In this document: one piece after another, positions 25,600 through 33,095 of the stretch
How positions within the stretch are numbered: the first letter of the stretch is position 1
Layout: every line of letters starts with the position of its first letter
Source of the DNA: an uncultured Clostridia bacterium
GTDB taxonomy: Bacteria; Bacillota; Clostridia; Oscillospirales; CAG-382
Direction of reading: 5' to 3'
DNA length: 64,000 bases
Assembly (NCBI GenBank): GCA_947630765.1
Contig: CANRIX010000007.1
Location: 1 to 64,000 of the forward strand
The notes under the pieces: model-generated
Databases searched by the model: none
The model's input: the letters and a program-made list of their open reading frames with translations, nothing else
What the model was told of the DNA's origin: nothing
Translations under genes and position numbers: made by a program

Positions 25600-26070
25600 A
25601 TGATAAAATGCGGACCGTCCGCAAAAAAGGGCGCGTCCCTGCCGATGGCGCTCCTCCTGTTCCTGTTCTGCACCCTCGCCGCGTGGGCGGCGTTAGCGGC
25701 GTCGAACCTCTCGGCGTCCCGCGCCGCCCGCTTGCGGGAACTCGAAAAACAGTACGCCTCCGCCGCCTCCGCCGCAAGGCTCGTGCGGGATTCCCTGACC
25801 GACCGGCTCAACGTCCTGACCGTCGTATGCCTGCAGACCGCAAACGGGGAGGACGGCGTGCTGACCGTTCGGGTCGAATGCGATTCCCTCCCGCCCGCCG
25901 AATGCAAAATCCGTTTCGATTCCCTGCTGAACCTCGACGCGACGGTGCAAACGGGGTCGCTGACCCTCCGCCTGACCCTTCCCGCGACGGAACCGGGCGT
26001 ACCGGGCTGGTCGCGGGAGAACGCGTTCATCGAACGAATCGAAGGGGGAACTGCCGAAAATGTACCGTGA
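25600..26070 (+). CDS. Minor pseudopilin-like protein lacking Glu+5 (GspK/PilX-like position)
   Basis: Protein of 156 residues with a basic leader ending KKG, then ASLPMALLLFLFCTLAAWAAL and a soluble domain beginning with a long helix (ASRAARLRELEKQ). If cleaved after the Gly, position +5 is Met instead of Glu, as in GspK-type tip subunits, which do not need the charge pairing. I see no direct family match. AAGGAGG precedes the ATG. Placement among pilins supports a minor, tip-located role. Confidence 0.65.
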   Translation: MIKCGPSAKKGASLPMALLLFLFCTLAAWAALAASNLSASRAARLRELEKQYASAASAARLVRDSLTDRLNVLTVVCLQTANGEDGVLTVRVECDSLPPAECKIRFDSLLNLDATVQTGSLTLRLTLPATEPGVPGWSRENAFIERIEGGTAENVP

Positions 26071-26311
26071 ACCGCGCCGTTCCGCGCGCGGCGAGACCTT
26101 CGCGGAGGTGCTCGCCGCCCTGCTGGTTGCGGCGCTTGCGCTGGTCCTGCTGACCGCCGCCCTCTCCGTCTGGGGCGCGCCGAAACCGGAGGAAAGCCTT
26201 CCGCCGGAGCGCGGGACCGTGCGCCTGACGTTTGCGTTGAGCGAGATGTCCTACGAAGCCGATTTAGACGTGCTGTTCGACGGGGAGGAGTACGACTGTG
26301 CGCCGCCGTGA
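26060..26311 (+). CDS. Small minor pseudopilin
   Basis: Protein of 83 residues. The leader MYREPRRSARG is followed by ETFAEVLAALLVAALALVLL: Gly at -1 and Glu at +5 are kept, but the +1 residue is Glu and Phe is shifted to +3. The soluble part is only about 50 residues. It overlaps both neighbours (11 and 14 bp), which argues that the short length is real and not a truncation. Probably a GspH/I-type minor subunit. Confidence 0.7.
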   Translation: MYREPRRSARGETFAEVLAALLVAALALVLLTAALSVWGAPKPEESLPPERGTVRLTFALSEMSYEADLDVLFDGEEYDCAPP

Positions 26312-26678
26312 CGGGGCAAGCGGTTTTGCGCTTGCGGAACTGCTGTCCGCGCTCGCGACGGCGGGGCTGGTCCTGCTGGTCTGCCTGTTCGGCACGCTGT
26401 CCGCCCTGCACGCCTTGCGCGTCGTCGGTGAAAAGGCGACGGCGGACGCGCTCGCGGAAACGACGGCGCACTACCTGAAAACCGAACTTCGGTTCGCCGC
26501 CGACCCGGACGAGACCGTCCGCTTACTGGAGAACTACACCGCCTCCCTCGGCGAACTGACCGTCGAGGACCTGACCTTTTCGTCCGCGCCGGACGGGAAA
26601 ATCACGATTCGCTTTTCCGTCGACGGGCGGGAATACGCCTGCACGGTCGCCCCGCTCAATCAAGACTATACTCCATGA
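26298..26678 (+). CDS. Minor pseudopilin
   Basis: Protein of 126 residues starting at a GTG (26298) with GGGGAGGAG upstream. The class III signal is GASG/FALAELLSALATAGLVLLV with Glu at +5. The soluble domain is largely beta-type. It is the last gene of the pilus operon. About 55 bp downstream lies copy B of the intergenic repeat family, which may also mark the transcript end. Confidence 0.78.
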   Translation: MRRRDGASGFALAELLSALATAGLVLLVCLFGTLSALHALRVVGEKATADALAETTAHYLKTELRFAADPDETVRLLENYTASLGELTVEDLTFSSAPDGKITIRFSVDGREYACTVAPLNQDYTP

Positions 26679-26732
26679 AAAAAAGACGGCACGCAAACGT
26701 GTCGAACAGTTCGGCAAAAGTAAAAATACCAT

Positions 26733-26924
26733 AAAATATCGTTTCGGAGACGGACATGTGCCGGCTCCGAAACACCTCAAGAGAAAACCGGCGAAGGCGG
26801 CGTCAGAAGTGGCGCAAGCCGAGCCGGTTTTCGATGAAAGGGGGGTATTTGGGGGGAAAACACAGAGCAAGGCGGAGCGCACGAAGGGCGCGAAGTCGCC
26901 GCGATTGTGTTTGCCCCCCAAAAA
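26733..26924 (+). repeat. Dispersed intergenic element, copy B (long form)
   Basis: Starts AAAATATCGTTTCGGAGACGGACATG, with hairpin TTTCGGAG..CGG / CCG..CTCCGAAA around the CATG loop. The same core as copy A follows (CAAGAGAAAA, CGGCGAAGGCGGCGTC, TGGCGCAAGCCGAGCCG), and it ends in a hairpin closed by TTTGGGGGG / CCCCCCAAA. Stem bases differ from copy A but pair internally. It lies between the convergent pilus and sigma-fusion genes. Confidence 0.75.
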
Positions 26925-26928
26925 AGGT

Positions 26929-29900
26929 TTACCCCTCCACCAACTTTTTCGCGCGTTCGACCAGTTCGCGGAAACGCTCGTCGTCCCGCGCGCCGTCGAA
27001 CCACTCCCAGCCGGAGGGTCTTGTCAACGCGGTATAGACCGTGCCGCGGTCGGTCCTATCCGGCAGTTCGTACAGCGTCGGCTCGTAACTTCCGTCCGGC
27101 AAGAGCAGTTTTCCCGTGTCCTTGCACAGGCGAATCCCGCCGAACGCCGTCCCGTCGTCCGTTTCCAGCGCCTCCCCGTCCGGTATCTCCGCCCATCTCC
27201 GGCAGGCGTCCAGCGCACGCTCTAGCGAAGCGTACCCTTCCTCCTTCCGTCCGAGTCCGAACAGGGCGCACCCTTCCCGCAACCCAAGCCACGTCAGCAC
27301 GCCCAGCCACGCGCGGGGGACTTCCCCGTCCGTTCCGAGCGAAAGCAGCAGACGAATGCGGGCGCGGTTATAGCGGACAGCCCGTTCCGGGAATCCCCAA
27401 TACCCTCTCCCCTTTCGCAGGAAATACAGCAGCATGCGTAGATTGTTGAGGTCCTGCTGCCGGAATCCCGCCTCGCGGTCGACCCCGTCCAAAAACGTCC
27501 TTTCCGTTTCTTCCGACTGAATCGTCCCGTAGAGCGTGACCGGGAACCCTTTGTGCTGCACCCCGCACTGGTCGGCGAACAGCACGAACTTCCCCTTCTC
27601 GCCCTCGACGAACCGATAAATCACATACGCCTCGAACCCGTCGGTCAGCCCGACCGCGTCGTACCGGCGCGTCATGCCGTCGGCGAGCGGGAAGTACCCC
27701 TCTCCGCCGCCCGTCCATTCGGTCAGCTCGTAGACCGCCTGCCGCAATCCGCCGTAGTAGTCGTGGACCGCTTTGACGATTCCGACGCCGGGCGCGAAAA
27801 CGTATTCCTTCCGCCCGCCGCGGTAATCCCAGACGGAATGTTCCAGACCGCGCACCTCCAGCGTCAGTTTCCGGCAGTTTGCAAAGGTCCCCGCCCCGGT
27901 TTCGACGGTCCCGATTTCCTCGCACCGCAGTTTTGTCGTCTGCAGAAGCCCCCGGTACCGCTCGGATTCCACCGTCCGCTCAGCCGTCCATTCGTCCGAC
28001 CACAGTTCGCCGTTCGTCGCGTCCGCGAGAATCCCGTACAATCCGTTGCACAGAATCGGTTCGCACCCCGGCATACAAAGTTTCCATTCAAAACTCCAGC
28101 GAGAGGAATAATTCTCTCTCCAAAGCAGGACCTTCCCGTCCCGGTTTTCCGCGAGCGTGGGGAAGAAAAAGTTCCAAATCCCCTCCGCTTTGCAGTCCGG
28201 GTGGCTTTCCGAGTCGGTCTCCCAGATACGCCGGGCGACCGCGCACGCCGTTTGCGCGTGCGCCTTTTCCAGCGGCGTTTTCGCCAGTTTCTCCGCAAGG
28301 GCAATCTGTTCCGTGACGTCGAGCAGGGTGTTTTCGTGGTCGCAGTAATTCTGCCGAATGAATTCGAGCGCACCGCGGCAGGTCGACGTGTCGATGACCG
28401 CCCGCTCGGCGTCCCCGCGGAATTTCAGCACCGTCCGTTCGCCGTCGTCGTACAGCACCTCGTAGGTACCCCACTCGGTCCGCCCGTCGGTCGCGCCGAC
28501 CGCCTCGTAGGTCCAGCGGTTGCCGACCGCGCAGGGGAGCGCCCCTTCCCCGCCGCAGACGTCATACGCCCGCAAGGCGACCGTTTCCGTGACCCCCAGC
28601 ATCCACAGCTCCTGCCGGACCAGCCCCACGCCGGAGCGGTAGTAATTCCGGACGACCGCACCATGGTATTCCGTCACCCAAAGCGCACACCCGTCGAACT
28701 TCCCGCAGGGCGTTTCGGCGGTCGCGTCGTCCGACGCGAAGGTGAGCGTCGTGCCGTCCGAGCCGGTTCGCGTTTCCCCAACCCGCATGCCGTCCGGCGT
28801 GAAAGCGCCGTCACAGCGAGAGGCGTTCCGCAAAAGCTGATGGGCAAAGGACCACCTCCAGCCCCAACCCCGTGCAAAGTCGTCCGCTTCCCAGAACCGA
28901 ACCTCCCCGCCGACTTTCCGCAGGACAATGCCCTGTGCGCCGTAGCGGTATGTATACGCCGATTTGCCCTTGTCGACCTCCGGCAGTTCCGATTCGGCGC
29001 AAACGGACGCATACCGCACGTCGGACGGCTCCAAAAGCGCCTTCGCCCTGCCGAACGCCTCCTTTGCCGCCGCGTACTCCCCCCGTTCCGCCGCCGCTCG
29101 CGCCAGCCAGCGCCATTCCTGCGCCGCCGCCTTGCGGAAGCCGTCCTTTTCCAAGCGGGGGATCTGCTGTTCCCGCACGAACTGCTCCCGCTTCTGCTCC
29201 GGCACCTTCGCGTCCTCGGAAGAGACGACGAACGCCATGACCTCGTCGTTCTTCCCGCGTTCCGCCGCGTCCCGAATCCGGGCGAACAGCTCGTCGTTCT
29301 TCCGCCCGGGGATCCACCACCAGCCACGCAGCAGCACGTCCGCCAGCATACGGTACTTGTCCGCGGACTCCGGCAGGTCCTCCGTTTCCTCCAGCACGTC
29401 CTTGTAGACCTCCGCAAAGCCGTTCTTGCTGTTCCGCGTCTGCCAGAGCTTGAGTTCTTCCACCTTTTTCATGACCCTGCGAAGCAGGGTGTCGTTCCAT
29501 TCTTCGTTCATCGCGCAAAGCTCCTTTCTGAGTCGTTTTCGACCGTCGTGCAGCTGCCATTTGACCGTCCCGGCCGAAAGCCGCATCCGCTCCGCAATCT
29601 CCGCGACCGACAGGTCCTCGAAGTAGTAGAGCCGAATCGCCTGCCGGACCCGTTCGGGCAGTCCGTCGATACTGTCGTGAAGCTGTTTCCGCTCCTCGGC
29701 GGACACATACAGGCTTTCCGGGTCCCCGTTCCGCGCGCCGTCGAGCGGCAGGTTCTCCACGTCCTCCAGCGGCAGATAACTTTGAAAGCGTTGCACGAGG
29801 TTCCGCGCGCAATTCTTCGCGATTTTACTGACCCAAGGGGCAAACTTTTGCGGTTCGCGGAGCGTATCGAGTTTCATCCACGCGGTGACGAACGCGTCTT

Positions 29901-30066
29901 GCGCGGCGTCCTCCGCGAGGTGATAGTTCCGCGTCACGGACAGCGCGGACGCGACGACCGCCCGCTCGTACCGGGCGACCAGCGCCCCGTAGGCGTCCTG
30001 TTCCCCCGCGAGGGTCAACAGCACCAGCGTTTCGTCGTTCAGGTCGGCATACTGCAAGCATCTCAT
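26929..30066 (-). CDS. ECF-type sigma factor fused to a giant modular C-terminal region
   Basis: Protein of 1045 residues. Residues 10-90 are sigma region 2 (NYHLAEDAAQDAFVTAW) and 125-182 are region 4 (LPERVRQAIRLYYFEDLS, IAERMRLSAGTVKWQLHDGR), a complete ECF core. Residues about 190-350 are helical and TPR-like. From about 380 there are repeated beta modules: ETPCGKFDGC...GVGLVRQEL (451-487), AVGNRWTYEAVGATDG (513-528), ETGAGTFANC...APGVGIVK (722-765) and ADGMTRRYDAVGLTDG (795-810). Such GNxWxY/AGTFxxC/APGVG motifs occur in extracytoplasmic Firmicutes proteins, yet no signal or membrane helix is present. ATG 30066 abuts AAAGGA; TTG 30057, nine bases downstream of it, is an equally good start. 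No anti-sigma gene adjoins it. Confidence 0.85.
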   Translation of the reverse strand: MRCLQYADLNDETLVLLTLAGEQDAYGALVARYERAVVASALSVTRNYHLAEDAAQDAFVTAWMKLDTLREPQKFAPWVSKIAKNCARNLVQRFQSYLPLEDVENLPLDGARNGDPESLYVSAEERKQLHDSIDGLPERVRQAIRLYYFEDLSVAEIAERMRLSAGTVKWQLHDGRKRLRKELCAMNEEWNDTLLRRVMKKVEELKLWQTRNSKNGFAEVYKDVLEETEDLPESADKYRMLADVLLRGWWWIPGRKNDELFARIRDAAERGKNDEVMAFVVSSEDAKVPEQKREQFVREQQIPRLEKDGFRKAAAQEWRWLARAAAERGEYAAAKEAFGRAKALLEPSDVRYASVCAESELPEVDKGKSAYTYRYGAQGIVLRKVGGEVRFWEADDFARGWGWRWSFAHQLLRNASRCDGAFTPDGMRVGETRTGSDGTTLTFASDDATAETPCGKFDGCALWVTEYHGAVVRNYYRSGVGLVRQELWMLGVTETVALRAYDVCGGEGALPCAVGNRWTYEAVGATDGRTEWGTYEVLYDDGERTVLKFRGDAERAVIDTSTCRGALEFIRQNYCDHENTLLDVTEQIALAEKLAKTPLEKAHAQTACAVARRIWETDSESHPDCKAEGIWNFFFPTLAENRDGKVLLWRENYSSRWSFEWKLCMPGCEPILCNGLYGILADATNGELWSDEWTAERTVESERYRGLLQTTKLRCEEIGTVETGAGTFANCRKLTLEVRGLEHSVWDYRGGRKEYVFAPGVGIVKAVHDYYGGLRQAVYELTEWTGGGEGYFPLADGMTRRYDAVGLTDGFEAYVIYRFVEGEKGKFVLFADQCGVQHKGFPVTLYGTIQSEETERTFLDGVDREAGFRQQDLNNLRMLLYFLRKGRGYWGFPERAVRYNRARIRLLLSLGTDGEVPRAWLGVLTWLGLREGCALFGLGRKEEGYASLERALDACRRWAEIPDGEALETDDGTAFGGIRLCKDTGKLLLPDGSYEPTLYELPDRTDRGTVYTALTRPSGWEWFDGARDDERFRELVERAKKLVEG

Positions 30067-30113
30067 TCCTTTCCGTTTGAGGGTTTTCCGAAAATTTCCG
30101 GTTTTTTCAGCGC

Positions 30114-30126
30114 TGTCTTTCAGACA
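30114..30126. promoter_or_regulatory. Palindrome upstream of the sigma-fusion gene
   Basis: TGTCT ttc AGACA lies about 50 bp upstream of the start codon and could be part of a promoter or operator. No sigma-A promoter was found there, so autoregulation by the encoded sigma is conceivable. Confidence 0.3.
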
Positions 30127-30164
30127 AGGGAACCATGGAAAAGGTTGGGGGAAACTCAAAAAAA

Positions 30165-30218
30165 TTTTCAAAAAAGAGCGAAAACCGGGGCGAAGGTCCC
30201 GCAAAACCTCCGCCCCGG
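30165..30218 (-). terminator. Terminator of nitroreductase gene
   Basis: Minus strand CCGGGGCG / CGCCCCGG stem (30185-30192, 30211-30218) followed by TTTTCGCTCTTTTTTG. Confidence 0.8.
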
Positions 30219-30226
30219 CGTCCTTT

Positions 30227-30757
30227 TCAGAGCCTTGTCGTCTGTTCGGACGCGTCGAACGTGTGCGGCTCCTTGCCGACCGCCCGATGCCCGACGGCGA
30301 CGGCGATGACGAACGAATGGCTCTCCGGGAAACCCAGCGCCTTCTCGAAGTACGCCCGCTTCTCCCCGTGCAGGGCGTCGGCGATACAGCCGATGATCAG
30401 GCTGCCCAGCCCCATCGCCTCCGCCGCGAGCGCAATGCTCTGCGCGGCGATGCCCGCGTCCACCTCGCGCCAGCCGAATTCCCGCTCGGCGCTCAGCAGG
30501 AACACCGTCGGCGCCTCGTAGCAGAAGTTGTGCGGCAGGTCGGAAAGCCCCCGCAGGCGGTTCTTTTCTTCTTCGATCTCCGCGACGAGCGGGTGGTCGC
30601 CGGGCAGGACCGTGAAATGGATCTCCCGGCGGTTGATCGCCGTCGGGGCGTGCAATCCCGCTTCCAGCAGGGTCCGCACCTCCGTTTCGGTCAGCTTTTC
30701 CGGCGTGTAGCCCCGCGTCGAGCACCGTTCGCGCAGAGCGGTCAGTACGTCTTTCAT
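30227..30757 (-). CDS. Nitroreductase-family flavoprotein
   Basis: FMN-dependent oxidoreductase of 176 residues. The N-terminal FMN site RCSTRGYTPEKLT, APTAINRREIHF and the later AAEAMGLGSLIIGCI are family features. It lacks the 4Fe-4S domain found in some clostridial relatives. ATG 30757 follows AAAGGAG; an upstream in-frame extension is non-coding. It has its own promoter and terminator and is divergent from ktrB. Natural substrate unknown. Confidence 0.88.
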   Translation of the reverse strand: MKDVLTALRERCSTRGYTPEKLTETEVRTLLEAGLHAPTAINRREIHFTVLPGDHPLVAEIEEEKNRLRGLSDLPHNFCYEAPTVFLLSAEREFGWREVDAGIAAQSIALAAEAMGLGSLIIGCIADALHGEKRAYFEKALGFPESHSFVIAVAVGHRAVGKEPHTFDASEQTTRL

Positions 30758-30785
30758 CTCGCTTGCTCCTTTCGCTTTTTCTTTT

Positions 30786-30814
30786 ATTGTAGCACGATTC
30801 CGGGGATTTCTCAA
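30786..30814 (-). promoter_or_regulatory. Promoter of nitroreductase gene
   Basis: Minus strand TTGAGA (30814-30809), 17-bp spacer, TACAAT (30791-30786). Confidence 0.75.
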
Positions 30815-30846
30815 CCGTTTTTTACAAAAATAAGGAAGGTAAATAT

Positions 30847-30900
30847 AAAAAATTGCCCCGCAGACGGACATGAAACCGTGATCGTGTTTGCCCCCCAAAA
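30847..30900 (+). repeat. Dispersed intergenic element, copy C (short form)
   Basis: AAAAAATTGCCCCGCAGACGGACATG joins directly to CCGTGATCGTGTTTGCCCCCCAAAA, i.e. the left and right ends of copies A and B with the middle missing. ACGG / CCGT keeps a small stem around the CATG loop. It ends 2 bp before the ktrB -35 element. Confidence 0.7.
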
Positions 30901-30902
30901 GC

Positions 30903-30931
30903 TTGACAAATCCCCCGCAGTCTGCTATACT
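30903..30931 (+). promoter_or_regulatory. Promoter of ktrBA
   Basis: TTGACA (30903-30908), 17-bp spacer, TATACT (30926-30931). The leader is only about 25 nt, so there is no room for a c-di-AMP riboswitch. Confidence 0.85.
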
Positions 30932-30962
30932 GTCAAAAAATGAAACGGAGGGGAAAACGGGC

Positions 30963-32294
30963 ATGGCGAAACTGCGGAAGCGGCGGCTGACGTCCTTTCA
31001 GATCATCATTCTCGGTTTTGCGGCGGTCATTCTACTCGGTGCGCTCCTGCTGATGCTTCCGATCTCCTCGCGGGAACGGGTGGTCACGCCGTTCCGGGAA
31101 TCGCTGTTCACCGCCGTTTCCGCCTGCTGCGTGACGGGGTTGGTCGTGCAGGACACGGCGACCTACTGGTCGATTTTCGGACAATCCGTTCTGCTGGTCC
31201 TCATCCAAATCGGCGGAATGGGGGTCGTGACCGTCGCGGTCACGTTCGTCCGGCTGTCCGGCAAGCGCATCTCGCTCATGCAGCGCAGTACCATGCAGGA
31301 GGCGATCGCCGCCCCGCAGACCGGCGGCATCGTCCGGCTGACCGGGTTCATTCTCAAGGCGACGCTGTGCTTTGAACTGCTCGGCACGGTCCTGCTTTTG
31401 CCGGTGTTCTGCCCGAAATTCGGGGCGAAGGGGATCTGGCTTTCGCTGTTCCACGCGGTCTCCGCCTTCTGCAACGCCGGATTCGATATCCTCGGCACGC
31501 CGGACGCGAAATTCTCCTCCCTGACCGCCTACGCGGCAAACCCGCTCCTGAATATCGTGCTGATGCTGCTCATCGTCGTCGGGGGGATCGGCTTCCTGAC
31601 GTGGGACGACATCCGCACCAACCGCTTCCGGGTCCGACGCTACCGCATGCAGAGCAAGGTGGTTCTGGTCACTACCGGCGTGCTCCTGCTCGTCCCCGCC
31701 GTCTGCTTCTTTTTCGGCTCCTTTGTCGAACTGCCGCTCGGCGAACGGGTGCTCGCGTCGCTGTTCCAATCGGTCACGCCCCGCACGGCGGGATTCAACA
31801 CGGCGGACCTGAACGCCATGACCGGCGCGGGACGCGGGCTGATCGCCGCGCTGATGCTCATCGGCGGGTCCCCCGGCTCGACGGCGGGCGGTATGAAGAC
31901 CACGACGCTCGCCCTGCTGTTCGCCAACGCGATCGCGGTGTTCCGCCGCAAGGAGGACGCGCAGCTGTTCGGGCGACGGGCGGACGGCGACGCGGTCAAG
32001 AACGCGGCGACGATCCTGATCCTCTACCTGACGCTGTTCTTCGGCGGTGCGCTCGCGATCAGCGCCATCGAGGGTCTGCCGCTCGGCAGCTGCCTGTTTG
32101 AAACCGCTTCGGCCGTCGGCACGGCGGGACTGACGCTCGGTCTGACGCCGCATCTCGGCGCCGCTTCGCAGTATATCCTCATGGCGCTGATGTTCATCGG
32201 GCGCGTCGGCGGGCTGACGCTGGTCTACGCGGCATTCTCCGGCGGAAAAGCCCCGCTTTCCCGCCTGCCGCAGGAAAAACTCGCCGTCGGATAA
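30963..32294 (+). CDS. ktrB: Potassium uptake channel subunit (KtrB/TrkH family)
   Basis: Integral membrane K+ translocator of 443 residues with the four M1-P-M2 repeats. The four selectivity-filter segments are readable: SACCVTGLVV, SAFCNAGFDI, SVTPRTAGFNT and SAVGTAGLTLG, each with its central Gly. The length is that of KtrB rather than the longer TrkH. ATG 30963 follows GGAGGGG. The KtrA regulatory subunit is encoded 27 bp downstream in the same operon. Copy C of the repeat family sits directly upstream of its promoter. Confidence 0.93.
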   Translation: MAKLRKRRLTSFQIIILGFAAVILLGALLLMLPISSRERVVTPFRESLFTAVSACCVTGLVVQDTATYWSIFGQSVLLVLIQIGGMGVVTVAVTFVRLSGKRISLMQRSTMQEAIAAPQTGGIVRLTGFILKATLCFELLGTVLLLPVFCPKFGAKGIWLSLFHAVSAFCNAGFDILGTPDAKFSSLTAYAANPLLNIVLMLLIVVGGIGFLTWDDIRTNRFRVRRYRMQSKVVLVTTGVLLLVPAVCFFFGSFVELPLGERVLASLFQSVTPRTAGFNTADLNAMTGAGRGLIAALMLIGGSPGSTAGGMKTTTLALLFANAIAVFRRKEDAQLFGRRADGDAVKNAATILILYLTLFFGGALAISAIEGLPLGSCLFETASAVGTAGLTLGLTPHLGAASQYILMALMFIGRVGGLTLVYAAFSGGKAPLSRLPQEKLAVG

Positions 32295-32321
32295 CGAAAA
32301 ATCGAAAAGGAGACGCTTTTC

Positions 32322-32969
32322 ATGAAATCCATTCTGCTCATCGGATTAGGACGGTTCGGCATGCACATCGCGACCGAACTCAGCCAAATCGACGCGGAGG
32401 TCATGGCGATCGACCGCGACGAGGAACGCGCCAACCGTGCCGCCCGCATGGTCACCAACGTCCAGATCGGCGACAGCACCGACGCGGACTTCCTCGAATC
32501 CCTCGGCGTGCGGAACTTCGACGCCTGCGTCGTCGCCATCGGTTCGGACTTCCAAAGCTCGCTGGAAACCACCGCCAATCTCAAGGAGCTCGGCGCAAAG
32601 CTGGTCGCCGCACGAGCTTCGACGGACGTCCACGCGAAATTCCTGCTCCGCAACGGGGCGGACGAGGTGCTCTACCCGGAAAAACAGCTCGCCAAATGGG
32701 CGGCCATCCGCTACGCGTCCGACCACATTTTCGATTATATCGAACTGGACGGTTCCCACGCCATTTTTGAGACCTCGGTGCCGGATTCATGGCACGGCAA
32801 GGGGGTCGGGCAGATCGACATTCGCAAGAAGTACGGCATCAACATCCTCGCCGTCAAGCGGAACGGTCGCATCGACGCGACGGTCACGCCGGAAACCGTG
32901 TTCTCGCGTGGGGACACCCTGCTGGTGCTCGGGGAGTACAAAGCGGTGCAGAGGTGTTTTCATATATAA
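32322..32969 (+). CDS. ktrA: Potassium uptake regulatory subunit KtrA (RCK protein)
   Basis: Cytoplasmic gating-ring protein of 215 residues. The N-terminal RCK-N Rossmann fold has GLGRFGMHIATEL and the adenosine-ribose Asp in MAIDRDEERA. The C-terminal RCK-C domain (from about residue 140) is where c-di-AMP binds in KtrA homologues. AAAAGGAGA precedes the ATG. It forms an octameric ring on KtrB. Confidence 0.93.
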   Translation: MKSILLIGLGRFGMHIATELSQIDAEVMAIDRDEERANRAARMVTNVQIGDSTDADFLESLGVRNFDACVVAIGSDFQSSLETTANLKELGAKLVAARASTDVHAKFLLRNGADEVLYPEKQLAKWAAIRYASDHIFDYIELDGSHAIFETSVPDSWHGKGVGQIDIRKKYGINILAVKRNGRIDATVTPETVFSRGDTLLVLGEYKAVQRCFHI

Positions 32970-32980
32970 CACGCTTTTCG

Positions 32981-33033
32981 GGTGGCAAACGCAATCGCGG
33001 CGACTGCATGTCCGCCGCCGGGACAATATTTTC
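32981..33033 (-). repeat. Dispersed intergenic element, copy D (short form, inverted)
   Basis: On the minus strand: AAAATATTGTCCCGGCGGCGGACATG joined to GTCGCCGCGATTGCGTTTGCC. Like copy C it fuses the two family ends, and GGCG / CGCC keeps the stem around the CATG loop. It lies between ktrA and the terminator. Confidence 0.7.
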
Positions 33034-33053
33034 ATTGTGTTTTTGCTTTTTCT

Positions 33054-33089
33054 CAAAAAAGGTCAGCCGGGAAGGCTGACCTTTTTTTG
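33054..33089. terminator. Bidirectional terminator
   Basis: AAAAAAGGTCAGCC gggaa GGCTGACCTTTTTTT between the convergent ktrA and collagen-like genes. Confidence 0.9.
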
Positions 33090-33095
33090 CGGCCG

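Noticed and set aside
27553..30309. 918-codon plus-strand ORF opposite the sigma fusion
   Set aside because: Its composition is typical of an antisense frame and it has no domains, whereas the minus strand has sigma regions 2 and 4.
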